DNA from: Acetatifactor sp.
Lineage (GTDB): Bacteria; Bacillota; Clostridia; Lachnospirales; Lachnospiraceae
Assembly: GCA_016290775.1 (NCBI GenBank)
Contig: JAEEVF010000001.1
Location: forward strand, 372,001-436,000
Reading direction: 5' to 3'
DNA length: 64,000 bases
Positions 39,000 through 47,878 of this stretch are shown piece by piece. Made by a program: the position numbers and the translations under genes. A model generated the notes under the pieces. The model was not told the origin of the DNA and ran no database searches. It saw only the letters and a program-made list of their open reading frames with translations. The number at the start of each line of letters is the position of its first letter. Position 1 is the stretch's first letter.

Positions 39000-40838
39000 A
39001 TGAAGATAAATTTTGAGCGCTTCCGTGTCGCGCTGATCGTGGTGCTTGCGATACTGAATGCCTTTTCAATCCGATATGTGAATCTACTAGTTGGCACGGA
39101 AGGATTTTATTTTGGAACGGAAGCCTACGGATGGAACCCGACGTGTATTGCGTTCTTTGCGCTTGACTGCATCCTCCTTAGCAGGTTCTTAACCAAGGGA
39201 GTGCTTCAAGACAAGGGGCGGATCAATATTTCTGCGATACTTGGTTTTATTCTCGCTTTTTTCGGAATGCTCGGAATCTATATGTATTATGGGACAAATG
39301 CCATTTTTGATCAGTCGGGCAAATTCCTTATGGCACTTCTTGTGGCCATCGGACTGGCTTTTTTCACAATTCCACTGTTTTCCGAATTGACGGGGCTCAT
39401 GGACAAGCTGTCCACTTCATGTTCTCTTCCGGGAACAGAAACGTCTTCGAAATTTCCAATCCTACATCTATTCATAACGTGGTGCCTTTTTTTCCTTCGC
39501 TTCGTTCCTTTGTTCCTTTACTGGTATCCCGGAAATTATATCGCAGATGCAGGGTATCAGGTTTGCGATTACATGAACAAGACGATCACCACACATCACC
39601 CCCCCTTGCACACTTTTTTGCTTGGAAAAGCATATGAGATCGGGTATTTCAGTGGCAACGTCAACAGCGGATATGTATGGTATACGCTCGGGCAAATGCT
39701 GACGCTTTCTTTTTCGTTTGCCTTTTTTATGGCGTATCTCTACAAGAGGAAGGTGTCAAAAATCATTCGCGTTGTTGCATTCTGCCTGTTCTTTATCAAT
39801 CCCGTCAACGCTTTTTTTGCCATATCAACAGTAAAAGGAGTTTACGGTTCCGCATTTCTTATCATTGCGCTGGTCTTTCTTCTAATGGCATTTGACTGCC
39901 AGGGGAGGGAAACGATCAAAGAATACCTCTTGCTTTTTGGCTTTATCGTCTTTTCCATCCTTTCGTGCCACTTTAGGAACAATATGATCTATGCGTTTGT
40001 GGTCGGAGGCCTGGTTGCAGCTATTTTGAAAAAGGGGATGAAAAAGAAGCTGATCCTGCTTCTTGCATTCCTCTGTATATTCGTCGGCTTTAAGGGCAGT
40101 TCCAGACTATTAAACTACTCGCTCAACGTGCGTGAGCTTGATACCGAAAGGGAAAGCCTCTCGGTTCCGCTGTCATGCCTTGCAAGAGTCGCCGTAACGT
40201 ATCGCGATTCCATCACCGACGAAGAATATGCCAGGATATGCGAATACATTCCCGAAGACACGTTGTCAGGCTATTCAATTGCCATAACCGATGGGATAAA
40301 GAGTAATGCGAACGAGAATCTGTTAAGAACACAAAAGATCGCTTTTTTGAAATTGGTCATCAGATTGGGATTAAAATGCCCGGGAGCTTACATAGAGCAG
40401 ATGGTGGGACTTACCACTGGCTACTGGTATCCCTTTGACTATCCGTTCGCCTTCTCGGGAACAGGTATCAATATGATGCCGACGCAAGGCGGCTATGAAA
40501 GCCCGAGTCGTAAGAATTACCTGCCACTTTTCAGTGGTCTGGCAGATGATCTTTACATGTATCAAACCAATGGACGCATTAACGTTCCTTTACTGGGCTG
40601 GTGTTGGCGCAGTACCATATATGTTTGGGCTTACGCGTTTGCCTTTCTTTATTTGATCCGAAGGAAAGACAAAAAAGGGCTTACGATCATCATGATACCT
40701 TTTGTGTATTTGCTCACCTGCTTTTTAGGTCCTGTCGCATGGCTAAGATACATCTACGTCAACGTTTCCACCATGCCACTTCTTGCATATGCCTGCATGT
40801 CATGCAAGGCTTCAGACCATAACGGGGAAGGAGCCTAA
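39000..40838 (+). CDS. Polytopic membrane protein, DUF6020-like
   Basis: A 612-residue protein with about 12-14 membrane helices. A YWYPGNYIADAGYQ loop and NKTITTHHPPLH near residue 200 recall GT-C-type transferases, with acidic and His residues in the first large external loop. A second soluble loop lies at about 380-530. I match it from memory to DUF6020-type proteins, with low certainty. The neighbouring GT2 gene (convergent) suggests lipid-linked sugar transfer to surface polymers. Confidence 0.65.
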   Translation: MKINFERFRVALIVVLAILNAFSIRYVNLLVGTEGFYFGTEAYGWNPTCIAFFALDCILLSRFLTKGVLQDKGRINISAILGFILAFFGMLGIYMYYGTNAIFDQSGKFLMALLVAIGLAFFTIPLFSELTGLMDKLSTSCSLPGTETSSKFPILHLFITWCLFFLRFVPLFLYWYPGNYIADAGYQVCDYMNKTITTHHPPLHTFLLGKAYEIGYFSGNVNSGYVWYTLGQMLTLSFSFAFFMAYLYKRKVSKIIRVVAFCLFFINPVNAFFAISTVKGVYGSAFLIIALVFLLMAFDCQGRETIKEYLLLFGFIVFSILSCHFRNNMIYAFVVGGLVAAILKKGMKKKLILLLAFLCIFVGFKGSSRLLNYSLNVRELDTERESLSVPLSCLARVAVTYRDSITDEEYARICEYIPEDTLSGYSIAITDGIKSNANENLLRTQKIAFLKLVIRLGLKCPGAYIEQMVGLTTGYWYPFDYPFAFSGTGINMMPTQGGYESPSRKNYLPLFSGLADDLYMYQTNGRINVPLLGWCWRSTIYVWAYAFAFLYLIRRKDKKGLTIIMIPFVYLLTCFLGPVAWLRYIYVNVSTMPLLAYACMSCKASDHNGEGA

Positions 40839-40857
40839 GCCTTTCATGTTTAGATTT

Positions 40858-41814
40858 TTATGATTTTTCACGATTGGCAGCTTCGCTCTGGCGCAATCGC
40901 GCGTCAATGTCTAACAAGCGGTATTCAAAATCCTGCTTGTTTTGTTGCCTGATGGTTTGCAGCTGTAATCCGCCAAAAAAGGAAAGCAATGCCGCAACCA
41001 TGATAAATCCACAAGTGATCAGGGTGGGAAACCTTGGTACCAGGCCTGTCTCGAGATACTCGATCAGAATGGGGATCATGCCGATCACGGAAATAAGCGC
41101 CAGCACGGCGGCGAAAAAGCCAAAGAAGGCCAACGGCCGATAATTCTTATAGAGGCTTAAGATGATGCGTATCACCTTCAGCCCGTCGGAAACCGTGTTC
41201 AGCTTTGAAACACTTCCGTCAGGCCGGTCACGATATTCAATGACCACGTTTGCCATGGACATGTTTTTATCTAAACAGTGGATGGTCATTTCCGTTTCGA
41301 TCTCAAAGCCCTTGGACAATACGGGAAAGGACTTGACAAACAGGTAGCTGAACGCTCGATATCCAGTCATGATGTCTTTTACGTCAGAATGGAACAGCGT
41401 ATTGATGCTTCGACGGACGAAGGAATTGCCAAAATTGTGAAAAGGTCTTTTATTCTCGGAATAATAGGTGGAGGAAAGACGATCGCCAATGACCATGTCA
41501 ACGTTTTTCTCCAGGACAAGCTTTACCATTTTCGGGGCAGATTCCGCAGGATAGGTATCATCGCCGTCCACCAATAGGTAGGCCAGGGCGTCGACCTCCC
41601 GAAACATTCTTCGGATGACGTTTCCCTTGCCCTGTTGATATTCCTGCCTCAGAACGGCGCCATGTTCCTGCGCGATCGCTGCCGTTTTGTCAGTGGAATT
41701 ATTGTCGTATACATAGATTACGGCATTCGGAAGGACGGCTTTCAAGTCGTCGATCACCTTCCCAATGGTCTTTTCTTCATTATAGCAGGGAATAAGCACG
41801 GCTATCTGATCCAT
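40858..41814 (-). CDS. Family 2 glycosyltransferase, polyprenyl-phosphate sugar synthase type
   Basis: A 318-residue GT-A enzyme. The N-terminus reads VLIPCYNEEKTIGKVI, the metal/nucleotide motif is LLVDGDDTYPAE near residue 80, and GYRAFS with a basic stretch lies mid-protein. Two membrane helices (about 235-290) and a coiled C-terminus follow. It resembles dolichyl/undecaprenyl-phosphate mannose or glucose synthases (DPM1, GtrB). It would make lipid-linked sugars, possibly for the membrane protein at 39000-40838. Reverse-strand ATG follows AAGGAGA. Confidence 0.87.
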   Translation of the reverse strand: MDQIAVLIPCYNEEKTIGKVIDDLKAVLPNAVIYVYDNNSTDKTAAIAQEHGAVLRQEYQQGKGNVIRRMFREVDALAYLLVDGDDTYPAESAPKMVKLVLEKNVDMVIGDRLSSTYYSENKRPFHNFGNSFVRRSINTLFHSDVKDIMTGYRAFSYLFVKSFPVLSKGFEIETEMTIHCLDKNMSMANVVIEYRDRPDGSVSKLNTVSDGLKVIRIILSLYKNYRPLAFFGFFAAVLALISVIGMIPILIEYLETGLVPRFPTLITCGFIMVAALLSFFGGLQLQTIRQQNKQDFEYRLLDIDARLRQSEAANREKS

Positions 41815-41962
41815 GTTGTTGTCTCCTTGGCAATACGAGAATCATGATTTTTATCATATTTGGGATTATAACACAATTCGCGGAGGTTTGCCAATCCATA
41901 GACATATTTTTTGTGCCCCAAAGGGAGTGGCAATTGTAAGCATTGCACGGAAGGAGTAAATC

Positions 41963-42151
41963 ATGAACGGTCTTATAAGAATCGAGATCACCAATCAGAT
42001 CCTGAACTGTCGCAATTTCGTGCATTCCATGAGAAGGCTTGCTTTGAAGGATGATGGCGTCATTGACGCTGGGGAGAAAAAGGTTCTCCGAAAGCTGGCC
42101 AGGGCGACGAAAAAATATGCAAAAGAGCTAGAGAAGCTTTCGAAGGATTGA
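41963..42151 (+). CDS. Small hypothetical helical protein (62 aa)
   Basis: A 62-residue basic, helix-rich protein ending in a charged stretch (LRKLARATKKYAKELEKLSKD). It has no signal or membrane segment. Strong AAGGAG site 8 bp before ATG 41963. It precedes the MBL-fold gene by 29 bp and may share its transcript. Function unknown. Confidence 0.6.
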   Translation: MNGLIRIEITNQILNCRNFVHSMRRLALKDDGVIDAGEKKVLRKLARATKKYAKELEKLSKD

Positions 42152-42180
42152 CTTTTATAAAGAGGAGGGGGAAACGAAAC

Positions 42181-42819
42181 ATGACGGAGAACATTACGGT
42201 AAACGGACAAAACAGCGTACGGATCACGGACGGGGGTCGTGTGATCTACGTGGATCCGTTTCGGGTAGAGGAAGAGAGGCATGATGCAGATTACATTTTG
42301 ATCACGCATGAGCATTATGACCACTTTTCACCGGAGGACATTGAGAAGGTAGTGGGGCCAAACTGCATTCTTGTAGCGCCAGAGAGCATGCGAAAGAAGG
42401 CAGACGCAGTTGAAAACCTTGTGAAAAAGACTGTGCTGGTAATGCCGGGGGAGAGCTTGGACGTGGACGGACTCAAACTCGAGACCGTTGCAATGTATAA
42501 CATTCTAAAGCCCTTTCACCCCAAGAGCGCAGGCTGGGTGGGATATGTGATCACCGCGGAAGCAAAGCGGATTTACGTTGCCGGAGACATTGACGAGATC
42601 AAGGAAGCGAAGGCAGTGCGTTGTGACATTGCGTGCGTGCCCATCGGCGGGTTTTATACCATGGACGCCAAGAAGGCTGCGGAGCTGGTAAACATCATTC
42701 ATCCTTTGGTTGCGATCCCCGTGCATTACGGCGGACTCGTTGGTAAGCCCGAGGATGGTAAGACCTTTGCCTCATGCGTGGAGCAAGGCATCCGCGTGGA
42801 ATTCAAGATCGAGTTTTAG
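42181..42819 (+). CDS. MBL-fold metal-dependent hydrolase (UlaG-like)
   Basis: A 212-residue metallo-beta-lactamase-fold protein. The HxHxDH metal motif appears as THEHYDHFS near residue 42, with AGDID near 138 and PVHYGG near 181 as further ligands. The short form lacks extra domains, like YtkL/UlaG-type hydrolases. ATG 42181 with GAGGAGGGGG upstream is preferred to the in-frame ATG 42148. Substrate unknown. Confidence 0.87.
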   Translation: MTENITVNGQNSVRITDGGRVIYVDPFRVEEERHDADYILITHEHYDHFSPEDIEKVVGPNCILVAPESMRKKADAVENLVKKTVLVMPGESLDVDGLKLETVAMYNILKPFHPKSAGWVGYVITAEAKRIYVAGDIDEIKEAKAVRCDIACVPIGGFYTMDAKKAAELVNIIHPLVAIPVHYGGLVGKPEDGKTFASCVEQGIRVEFKIEF

Positions 42820-42834
42820 ATTGGAACGTGTGTG

Positions 42835-43776
42835 ATGGAAGCAAGTCGGCGGTTTTATGAAACCCACGTAAAAAAACTGATAGAGGAGCACTTTGCGCCA
42901 TATGCGGGGCGGATCGCCGTCGGCATTGCCGGAGAAGGTTCGGACTGCTTTGGCTATGATGATCTCATGTCGAGGGACCATGATTTTGGGACGGGTATCT
43001 GCCTTTGGGTGACAAGTGGGGACATGGAGGTCTTTGGCAGGAGGCTTTCCATTGCATATAATGAATTGATCGACGGCTTGCCAGGAAATACCTTGTCGGA
43101 AAGGCTTCGCGCAAGGCGCGGCGTCATGACGATCAATGACTTTTATTCCAACGTTCTTGGGATTTCCTGTGACGCCGAAAAGGGGAGCATGAGCGAAAGG
43201 GAATGGCTTTCCTTAGATCATTCCTGCCTTGCGACGGCGGTGAACGGAGAGGTATTTCGGGATGACCTTGGCGTCTTTACGGCCTTTCGAAATTACCTAT
43301 TGGCATATTATCCCGAACGCGTCTTTCGGATCCGTCTTTCGGAAAAGCTCCATGCATTTTCCGCCGCGCTGCAGGTGAATTATGCGCGGTGCATGACCAG
43401 AAAGGATTTGGTGGCGGCAAGGCTTTGCCAGACGCAGGGCATCAGCGCCGCAATGGAGCTGTTCTTTCTGCTTAAGCGAGTGTACCCGCCCTATTACAAA
43501 TGGACCTATCGAAGGCTGTCGGAGCTGGATCGGGGCGGAAGGTTTGCAAAGCTGATCTTGCGCCTTTCCGAGGCACGTTGTGACGAAGCCCTGTGGCAAC
43601 AGGCATGGGATGGGGTGCCCTATCAGCCGGATCGCTTAAACTTCAAGGATGAGACGGTAGAGCTTGCAGAGAATCTTGCATTTGAAGTGCTTTCCATGAT
43701 GCGTGAACAGAAGCTGACGGAAGGCGCGGATCCTTATTTGGAACGCTATGTGGATGAAGTGACGCGGCATATATGA
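42835..43776 (+). CDS. DUF4037 protein, nucleotidyltransferase-like
   Basis: A 313-residue soluble protein. Near residue 35 it has GEGSDCFGYDDLMSRDHDFG, a Gly-Ser plus Asp pattern like a nucleotidyltransferase active site (GSxxx...DxD); the enzymatic role is inferred. The middle of the 824-residue protein at 53789-56263 has the same motif and overall pattern, so the two are paralogues. Start at ATG 42835 or GTG 42832; the ribosome site is weak, suggesting translational coupling to the MBL gene 15 bp upstream. Confidence 0.8.
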   Translation: MEASRRFYETHVKKLIEEHFAPYAGRIAVGIAGEGSDCFGYDDLMSRDHDFGTGICLWVTSGDMEVFGRRLSIAYNELIDGLPGNTLSERLRARRGVMTINDFYSNVLGISCDAEKGSMSEREWLSLDHSCLATAVNGEVFRDDLGVFTAFRNYLLAYYPERVFRIRLSEKLHAFSAALQVNYARCMTRKDLVAARLCQTQGISAAMELFFLLKRVYPPYYKWTYRRLSELDRGGRFAKLILRLSEARCDEALWQQAWDGVPYQPDRLNFKDETVELAENLAFEVLSMMREQKLTEGADPYLERYVDEVTRHI

Positions 43777-43794
43777 CGGGCAGGGGGAGTTGCC

Positions 43795-44409
43795 ATGTGT
43801 GGAATGTATTTTGTCGATGATGAGATGGAGGATGATATCGAGCGACTGATCATGATGGTCAATCGGGAGAGGAAGCCTTCCGCGGAGGCCGTGCAAAAGA
43901 GCATCCCAAAGCTTAAGGCACGCACGGTGCGCCCGACGGAGGAAGCGCCCGTCCTTGCAGGATATGAGGACGGCGTGACTTGTAGATTCGTGCGCTGGGG
44001 ACTTCCGGGCTTTCAAAAGGGGCAGGTCATATTTAATGCAAGGTGTGAAACGGCGCTGGAGAGACCGATGTTCCGGGCCGGCGTGCGAAACAGTCGCATT
44101 GTGATCCCGGCAGCTTGCTTTTATGAATGGAATTCTCGCAAGGAGAAGAATACGTTTCGCCGAAAGGACGGCAAAGTCCTTTGTTTTGCCGGCTTTTGCC
44201 AGGGGAGCGGCGAGGAAGAACGCTTTGCGATGCTGACGACTGCAGCCAATGCTTCCATGGCGCCCATTCACGACAGGATGCCGCTCATTCTGGAAGAGAG
44301 CGAGATCGAGCCTTGGCTTTATCAGCCAGACTGGACGGAGTCCTTGCTCCGTAAGGTTCCGGGAGAGCTATCGCGCGAAGCGGAATATGAACAGCTGAGC
44401 CTGTTCTAG
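43795..44409 (+). CDS. SRAP-family abasic-site DNA-binding protein (YedK/HMCES)
   Basis: A 204-residue protein with the SRAP signature residues: Cys2 directly after Met1 (MCGMYF), FNARCET near residue 82, ACFYEW with Glu near 105, and HDRMPLIL with His near 160. SRAP proteins form a thiazolidine link between Cys2 and abasic sites in single-stranded DNA, shielding replication forks. ATG 43795 must be the start because the catalytic Cys must be residue 2. 18 bp after the DUF4037 gene. Confidence 0.93.
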   Translation: MCGMYFVDDEMEDDIERLIMMVNRERKPSAEAVQKSIPKLKARTVRPTEEAPVLAGYEDGVTCRFVRWGLPGFQKGQVIFNARCETALERPMFRAGVRNSRIVIPAACFYEWNSRKEKNTFRRKDGKVLCFAGFCQGSGEEERFAMLTTAANASMAPIHDRMPLILEESEIEPWLYQPDWTESLLRKVPGELSREAEYEQLSLF

Positions 44410-44494
44410 CTTGAAATCAACGGAGACTGGTTTGACTTGAAGGCGAACATCTGTGACCGCTGATTTGGTACGGGACGGAAAGGATATAGGGACG

Positions 44495-44785
44495 ATGTCA
44501 GAGGCGAACAGAGAGTGGGCACAGGCAAAAGAAGAATTGATCTACAACATGACAAGTCTAGGCTTTCCGGAATCCATTGGCGAGGAAATGGCAAAGAATC
44601 TTGGGAGTCCCAAGGCCATGCGTCGCATGAGTGCGTACCTTCGCTATGAAAAGCCCAAGAAGGTTGAGGTTGCCGTGGACGAAATGCTCGCGATCTGCAG
44701 CGAGATCGATGCCTGGAGGGACCGCAAGGAGAGCCTAGAGGCAAATGCAAGATATAACGAGCTAAAGTACTTTGGCTTAGAATAA
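44495..44785 (+). CDS. Conserved hypothetical protein, about 96 aa
   Basis: A 96-residue acidic, helical protein (NREWAQAKEELIYNM, then KNLGSPKAMRRMSAYL, then VDEMLAICSEIDAWRD). I recall close relatives in Lachnospiraceae without known function. ATG 44495 with AGGGA upstream is preferred; GTG 44453 would add 14 residues. Lies between the SRAP and nuclease genes. Confidence 0.7.
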   Translation: MSEANREWAQAKEELIYNMTSLGFPESIGEEMAKNLGSPKAMRRMSAYLRYEKPKKVEVAVDEMLAICSEIDAWRDRKESLEANARYNELKYFGLE

Positions 44786-44834
44786 AAACAAGACGAGATT
44801 TCATTACGACCTTGCAAGGAAAGCAGGAGAAGGA

Positions 44835-45671
44835 TTGATCCAGGGAAAAAAAGAAAAAGAGAAAGAAGCATATCGGCGTCGCATCAGACGCACGCTCTTT
44901 TGGCGGCGGTACGGGAATGCCATTACCATCAGTTTGATGGTAGGTCTTGCCGTGGCGTCGCTTTTTGTCGCCATGCTCTGGCGCGCTCACATGGACCAAA
45001 AGGAGCGGGAGAGAGCCGCAGCGGCGCTTTCGCAGATGCCAAAGGGAGATGCCTTTTCCGTCAGCCCGATCCTTTTGGAGCCTTCCATGCTCCCGGCCTA
45101 TGCAGGAGAAGACTATGTCACATTAAATGAGAACGTTCCGGGCTTTAACCTGTATGACCTGCAGCATTTCACGGGGGAGAACTACAGCCCTTTGGATGCG
45201 CTTGGGCGCTGCGGCCCCGCCATGGCGCTGCTTCACCGCTCCATGATGCCAAAGGAGGAGCGGGGAGAGATCGGCGACGTGAAGCCCACGGGATGGGTCC
45301 AGAAAAAATATGAGGGCGTCGTGGATGCCACGCCGCCCTATCTTTACAATCGTTGTCATTTGATCGCATATGCCCTGACGGGACAAAATGCCAATGAGAA
45401 AAACCTGATCACGGGAACCAGGCATTTTAATGCCGACGCCATGCTTTACTTCGAAATTCAGGTCATGGAGTACCTAGAACACAATGATGCTCACGTGCTC
45501 TACCGCGTCACGCCGTATTTTCAGGGGACGGAGCTTCTCGCCAGAGGCGTTGAGATGGAGGCATATTCCGTCGAAGACGGCGGCAGGGGCCTTTGTTTTC
45601 ACGTGTTTGTCTATAACACGCAGCCCGGGATCACGCTGGATTATGCAACGGGTGAGAGCCACGCCGACTAG
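44835..45671 (+). CDS. Membrane-anchored DNA/RNA non-specific endonuclease (EndA-like)
   Basis: A 278-residue protein. A very basic N-terminus precedes one membrane helix (about 33-54), then a beta-beta-alpha-metal nuclease domain (about 95-270). The catalytic motif reads YNRCHLIAYALTG, corresponding to DRGH(L/I) in EndA/NucA; the first residue is Asn rather than Asp. NEKNLITGTRHFN supplies the metal-binding Asn. EndA-type nucleases degrade one strand during DNA uptake, so this may join comM/dprA in competence. TTG 44835 follows AGGAGAAGGA. Confidence 0.85.
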   Translation: MIQGKKEKEKEAYRRRIRRTLFWRRYGNAITISLMVGLAVASLFVAMLWRAHMDQKERERAAAALSQMPKGDAFSVSPILLEPSMLPAYAGEDYVTLNENVPGFNLYDLQHFTGENYSPLDALGRCGPAMALLHRSMMPKEERGEIGDVKPTGWVQKKYEGVVDATPPYLYNRCHLIAYALTGQNANEKNLITGTRHFNADAMLYFEIQVMEYLEHNDAHVLYRVTPYFQGTELLARGVEMEAYSVEDGGRGLCFHVFVYNTQPGITLDYATGESHAD

Positions 45672-45701
45672 CCAAATGGCCCGCACAGCCTCAGGGCTGA
45701 A

Positions 45702-46937
45702 TCAATACCCCGCATAGTCCTTTAACTGCAGCGCACCGTACAGTGCATACTTGTGCTGGAAGTTAGAGGTGTAAAGGAGAGGACTGTATTGCTTTCTCCA
45801 GGAGAGATTGTCCATGAAGCCCCAGAAGGTCAGGGCGTCCATCTTGACTTTGCCAGAGTCCACACGCTCGAAAATTCCATTGATCAGTTCGTAATAGAAC
45901 TGTCCCTGCTTTTTCAGATTGTCTTCCGTTGCCTTGCCGGGTGCATTGTACTTGCCAAGGCAAACATCCAGTTCGGTCAGCTGGATCTTCAGACCGGTCT
46001 CAGCAACTGCATCCATAGTCTTAAAATACTGATCCAGGCTGTCCGACGTGTAAAGATGTGCCTGGAAGCCAACGCCGTCGATCAGGTAATTTCCGTCCTT
46101 ATCCTTCAGCGTGTTCACGAAGTCGATCAGAGTCTGGGTCTTGAACTGCTCATTGTAGTCGTTGTAATACAGGTCAATGCTTTCGGGAGCATATTTATCT
46201 GCATAATAGAAGGCATACCACAGATAATCGTCGCCGATGATCTCAGACCAGCGGTTAGAACGCATCTGGCCATTTTCCATCCATGCTTCGTTGACGATGT
46301 CATACGCATAGAAGAGGTCAATGTAGCCAAGTTCTTCCAGCTGTTCAAAGCCGCTCTTGATCATGTTCTCCATGCGGGAGAGCATTTCCTTGCGGTCCAC
46401 CAGGTCATTCTTGGACTCGAAATCCTTATGGAAGATCCATTCGGGCGTCTGGCTGTACCATACAAAGGTGTGGCCGCGCATCGCAAAGTTGTTTTTCTTT
46501 GCCCATTCGAGCATCTGCAGGGCGTCCTTGTTAAATTCCACCACCAGGGTGCCGGCTTCCTTACTCTTTTTCTGATTAAGGCAGGAGTCGGGCTTCATGG
46601 AGTTTTCCATGGTCACGCTGTTGAACTGATCCAAGATGAGCTGGTTGGTCATGGCTCTGCTGGTCATGCTTGTGGTCAGGCAGGTGCCAACCTTCATGCC
46701 ATGGGCCGCGAAAACCTCCTTCAGGCTTGTGCCGTCTGCAGGGTCAGCCGTGGGCTCCGGCGTGGGCTCAGCCGTCGGTTCGGGGGTTGCCACCGCTTCC
46801 GAAGAAGGGGAAGGAGTGCCTACCGTAATGGTCGCATCCGAGGTGTTGATGGTGGAAGAATAACCGCCGTTGCAGGCCGTTAGGGAAAGGAGCAATAAGC
46901 TCAAAACAAGTACAATCGAAATTCTGATCTTTTTCAA
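45702..46937 (-). CDS. GH10 endo-beta-1,4-xylanase, lipoprotein
   Basis: A 411-residue secreted enzyme. A lipoprotein signal peptide ends in the lipobox LTAC near residue 24, a Pro/Thr/Glu linker (about 45-70) follows, then a GH10 TIM barrel (about 75-410). Acid/base Glu217 is in DIVNEAW and nucleophile Glu322 in QLTELDV. The start is the reverse-strand TTG at 46937, preceded by AGAGGTATC. The far upstream ATG at 47015 would ruin the signal peptide. It cleaves xylan at the cell surface, feeding enzymes such as the GH43 at 22011. Confidence 0.93.
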   Translation of the reverse strand: MKKIRISIVLVLSLLLLSLTACNGGYSSTINTSDATITVGTPSPSSEAVATPEPTAEPTPEPTADPADGTSLKEVFAAHGMKVGTCLTTSMTSRAMTNQLILDQFNSVTMENSMKPDSCLNQKKSKEAGTLVVEFNKDALQMLEWAKKNNFAMRGHTFVWYSQTPEWIFHKDFESKNDLVDRKEMLSRMENMIKSGFEQLEELGYIDLFYAYDIVNEAWMENGQMRSNRWSEIIGDDYLWYAFYYADKYAPESIDLYYNDYNEQFKTQTLIDFVNTLKDKDGNYLIDGVGFQAHLYTSDSLDQYFKTMDAVAETGLKIQLTELDVCLGKYNAPGKATEDNLKKQGQFYYELINGIFERVDSGKVKMDALTFWGFMDNLSWRKQYSPLLYTSNFQHKYALYGALQLKDYAGY

Positions 46938-46986
46938 ATTCTGATACCTCTTTTCTGCGCACGTAAGGCGCACGTTTAACCCAATC

Positions 46987-47015
46987 ATCATAATATAGAA
47001 ACGCAGGATTGTCAA
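46987..47015 (-). promoter_or_regulatory. GH10 xylanase promoter
   Basis: Reverse strand TTGACA (47015-47010), 17-bp spacer, TATGAT (46992-46987). The twin 18-bp repeats end 2 bp upstream of the -35. Confidence 0.75.
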
Positions 47016-47017
47016 AT

Positions 47018-47058
47018 TTTCGTCCCGCTTGTTACATTGGTTTCGTCCCGCTTGTTAC
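47018..47058 (-). promoter_or_regulatory. Two 18-bp direct repeats, likely activator sites
   Basis: GTAACAAGCGGGACGAAA occurs twice without mismatch (reverse strand 47058-47041 and 47035-47018), 23 bp apart, about two helical turns. The proximal copy abuts the -35 of the xylanase promoter. This geometry is typical of AraC-family activator half-sites. The regulator is not in this window. Confidence 0.7.
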
Positions 47059-47172
47059 GTCAATTCTTACGTCGACGTTAGAATTGGAGGCGGAACTGTT
47101 AGGCGATGCGATGGAATGAAATGGGGCGAAAAGATATACTAAGATCATCAAGAACAAACGGAGGGAATTTTG

Positions 47173-47787
47173 ATGATCTGGATCAATAGTATTTGGGAAG
47201 GGAGCAAACTTTTCGGCGTGTGCGTTTTGCCTGTCTATCTGGCGGCAGTAGTGCTTGTCAGCCTGCTCACGAAAAAGTGGAATTACGTAAAAGCGCTTGT
47301 GATGGGCTTTTTCCTGTATTACCTTTGCTGCGTGTTCGCGTTGGTGTTCCTGCCGCTCCCAAGTCTGGAAGAGGCATTGGAGCTAAGCTACCAGGTAGAG
47401 CTGATGCCGCTGCACTGCATCAGCGACATCGCAAAGACGCCCCTCCGCGGAACGCTGGTTGTCATTTTCAATATCTTGATGACGATCCCCTTTGGAATGT
47501 TCCTGCGTTACTACTTTGGACTGGATGCAAAGAAGGTGTTCCTTTACACCCTGGCACTTACGACCCTGATCGAGTTTGGTCAGTTCAGCGGATTCTTTTT
47601 CCTGTTTCGCGGTTCCTATCGCCTGTTTGAGATCGACGACCTGATCCTGAACACGGCAGGCGGCATGGTGGGATATCTTATCGCTTGCAAGGCGGGTCGG
47701 TATCTTCCCAAGCTTGAGTTGTTTGAACGCGGTCTGTTTCGAAACGGCCTTCGCGTTGCTTGTGAAAAGAGAAGAATTGTGATATAA
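47173..47787 (+). CDS. VanZ-like family membrane protein
   Basis: A 204-residue protein with about five membrane helices and the VanZ pattern: NILMTIPFGMFLRYY mid-protein, then TLIEFGQ and DLILNTAGGMVGY. VanZ relatives affect teicoplanin tolerance in some bacteria; most are uncharacterised. ATG 47173 is served by GGAGGG; a TTG directly before it is also in frame. Divergent from the xylanase gene. Confidence 0.87.
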   Translation: MIWINSIWEGSKLFGVCVLPVYLAAVVLVSLLTKKWNYVKALVMGFFLYYLCCVFALVFLPLPSLEEALELSYQVELMPLHCISDIAKTPLRGTLVVIFNILMTIPFGMFLRYYFGLDAKKVFLYTLALTTLIEFGQFSGFFFLFRGSYRLFEIDDLILNTAGGMVGYLIACKAGRYLPKLELFERGLFRNGLRVACEKRRIVI

Positions 47788-47788
47788 T
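47760..47788 (+). promoter_or_regulatory. Promoter of zinc-ribbon gene at 47879
   Basis: TTGTGA (47760-47765), 17-bp spacer, consensus TATAAT (47783-47788), inside the 3' end of vanZ. The leader forms two short hairpins: GGGAAC/GTTCCC, and a 10-bp AATTTGC/GCAAATT stem at 47813-47837. Confidence 0.7.
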
Positions 47789-47878
47789 GTGCTGGGAACG
47801 AAGTTCCCTGCATGCGAATTTGCGAAGCAAATTTGCACTAAGCGGTCAAAAAGGCAGAAAGCTTAGGGAGGAAATGCC

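Noticed and set aside
45753..46883. 376-residue plus-strand ORF over the xylanase gene
   Set aside because: Antisense to a GH10 gene with intact catalytic residues and lipoprotein signal; no independent evidence.
47018..47058. Short CRISPR array
   Set aside because: Only two repeats of 18 bp with a 5-bp spacer, at promoter position and with no cas genes; they fit regulator sites. No CRISPR array was seen in the window.
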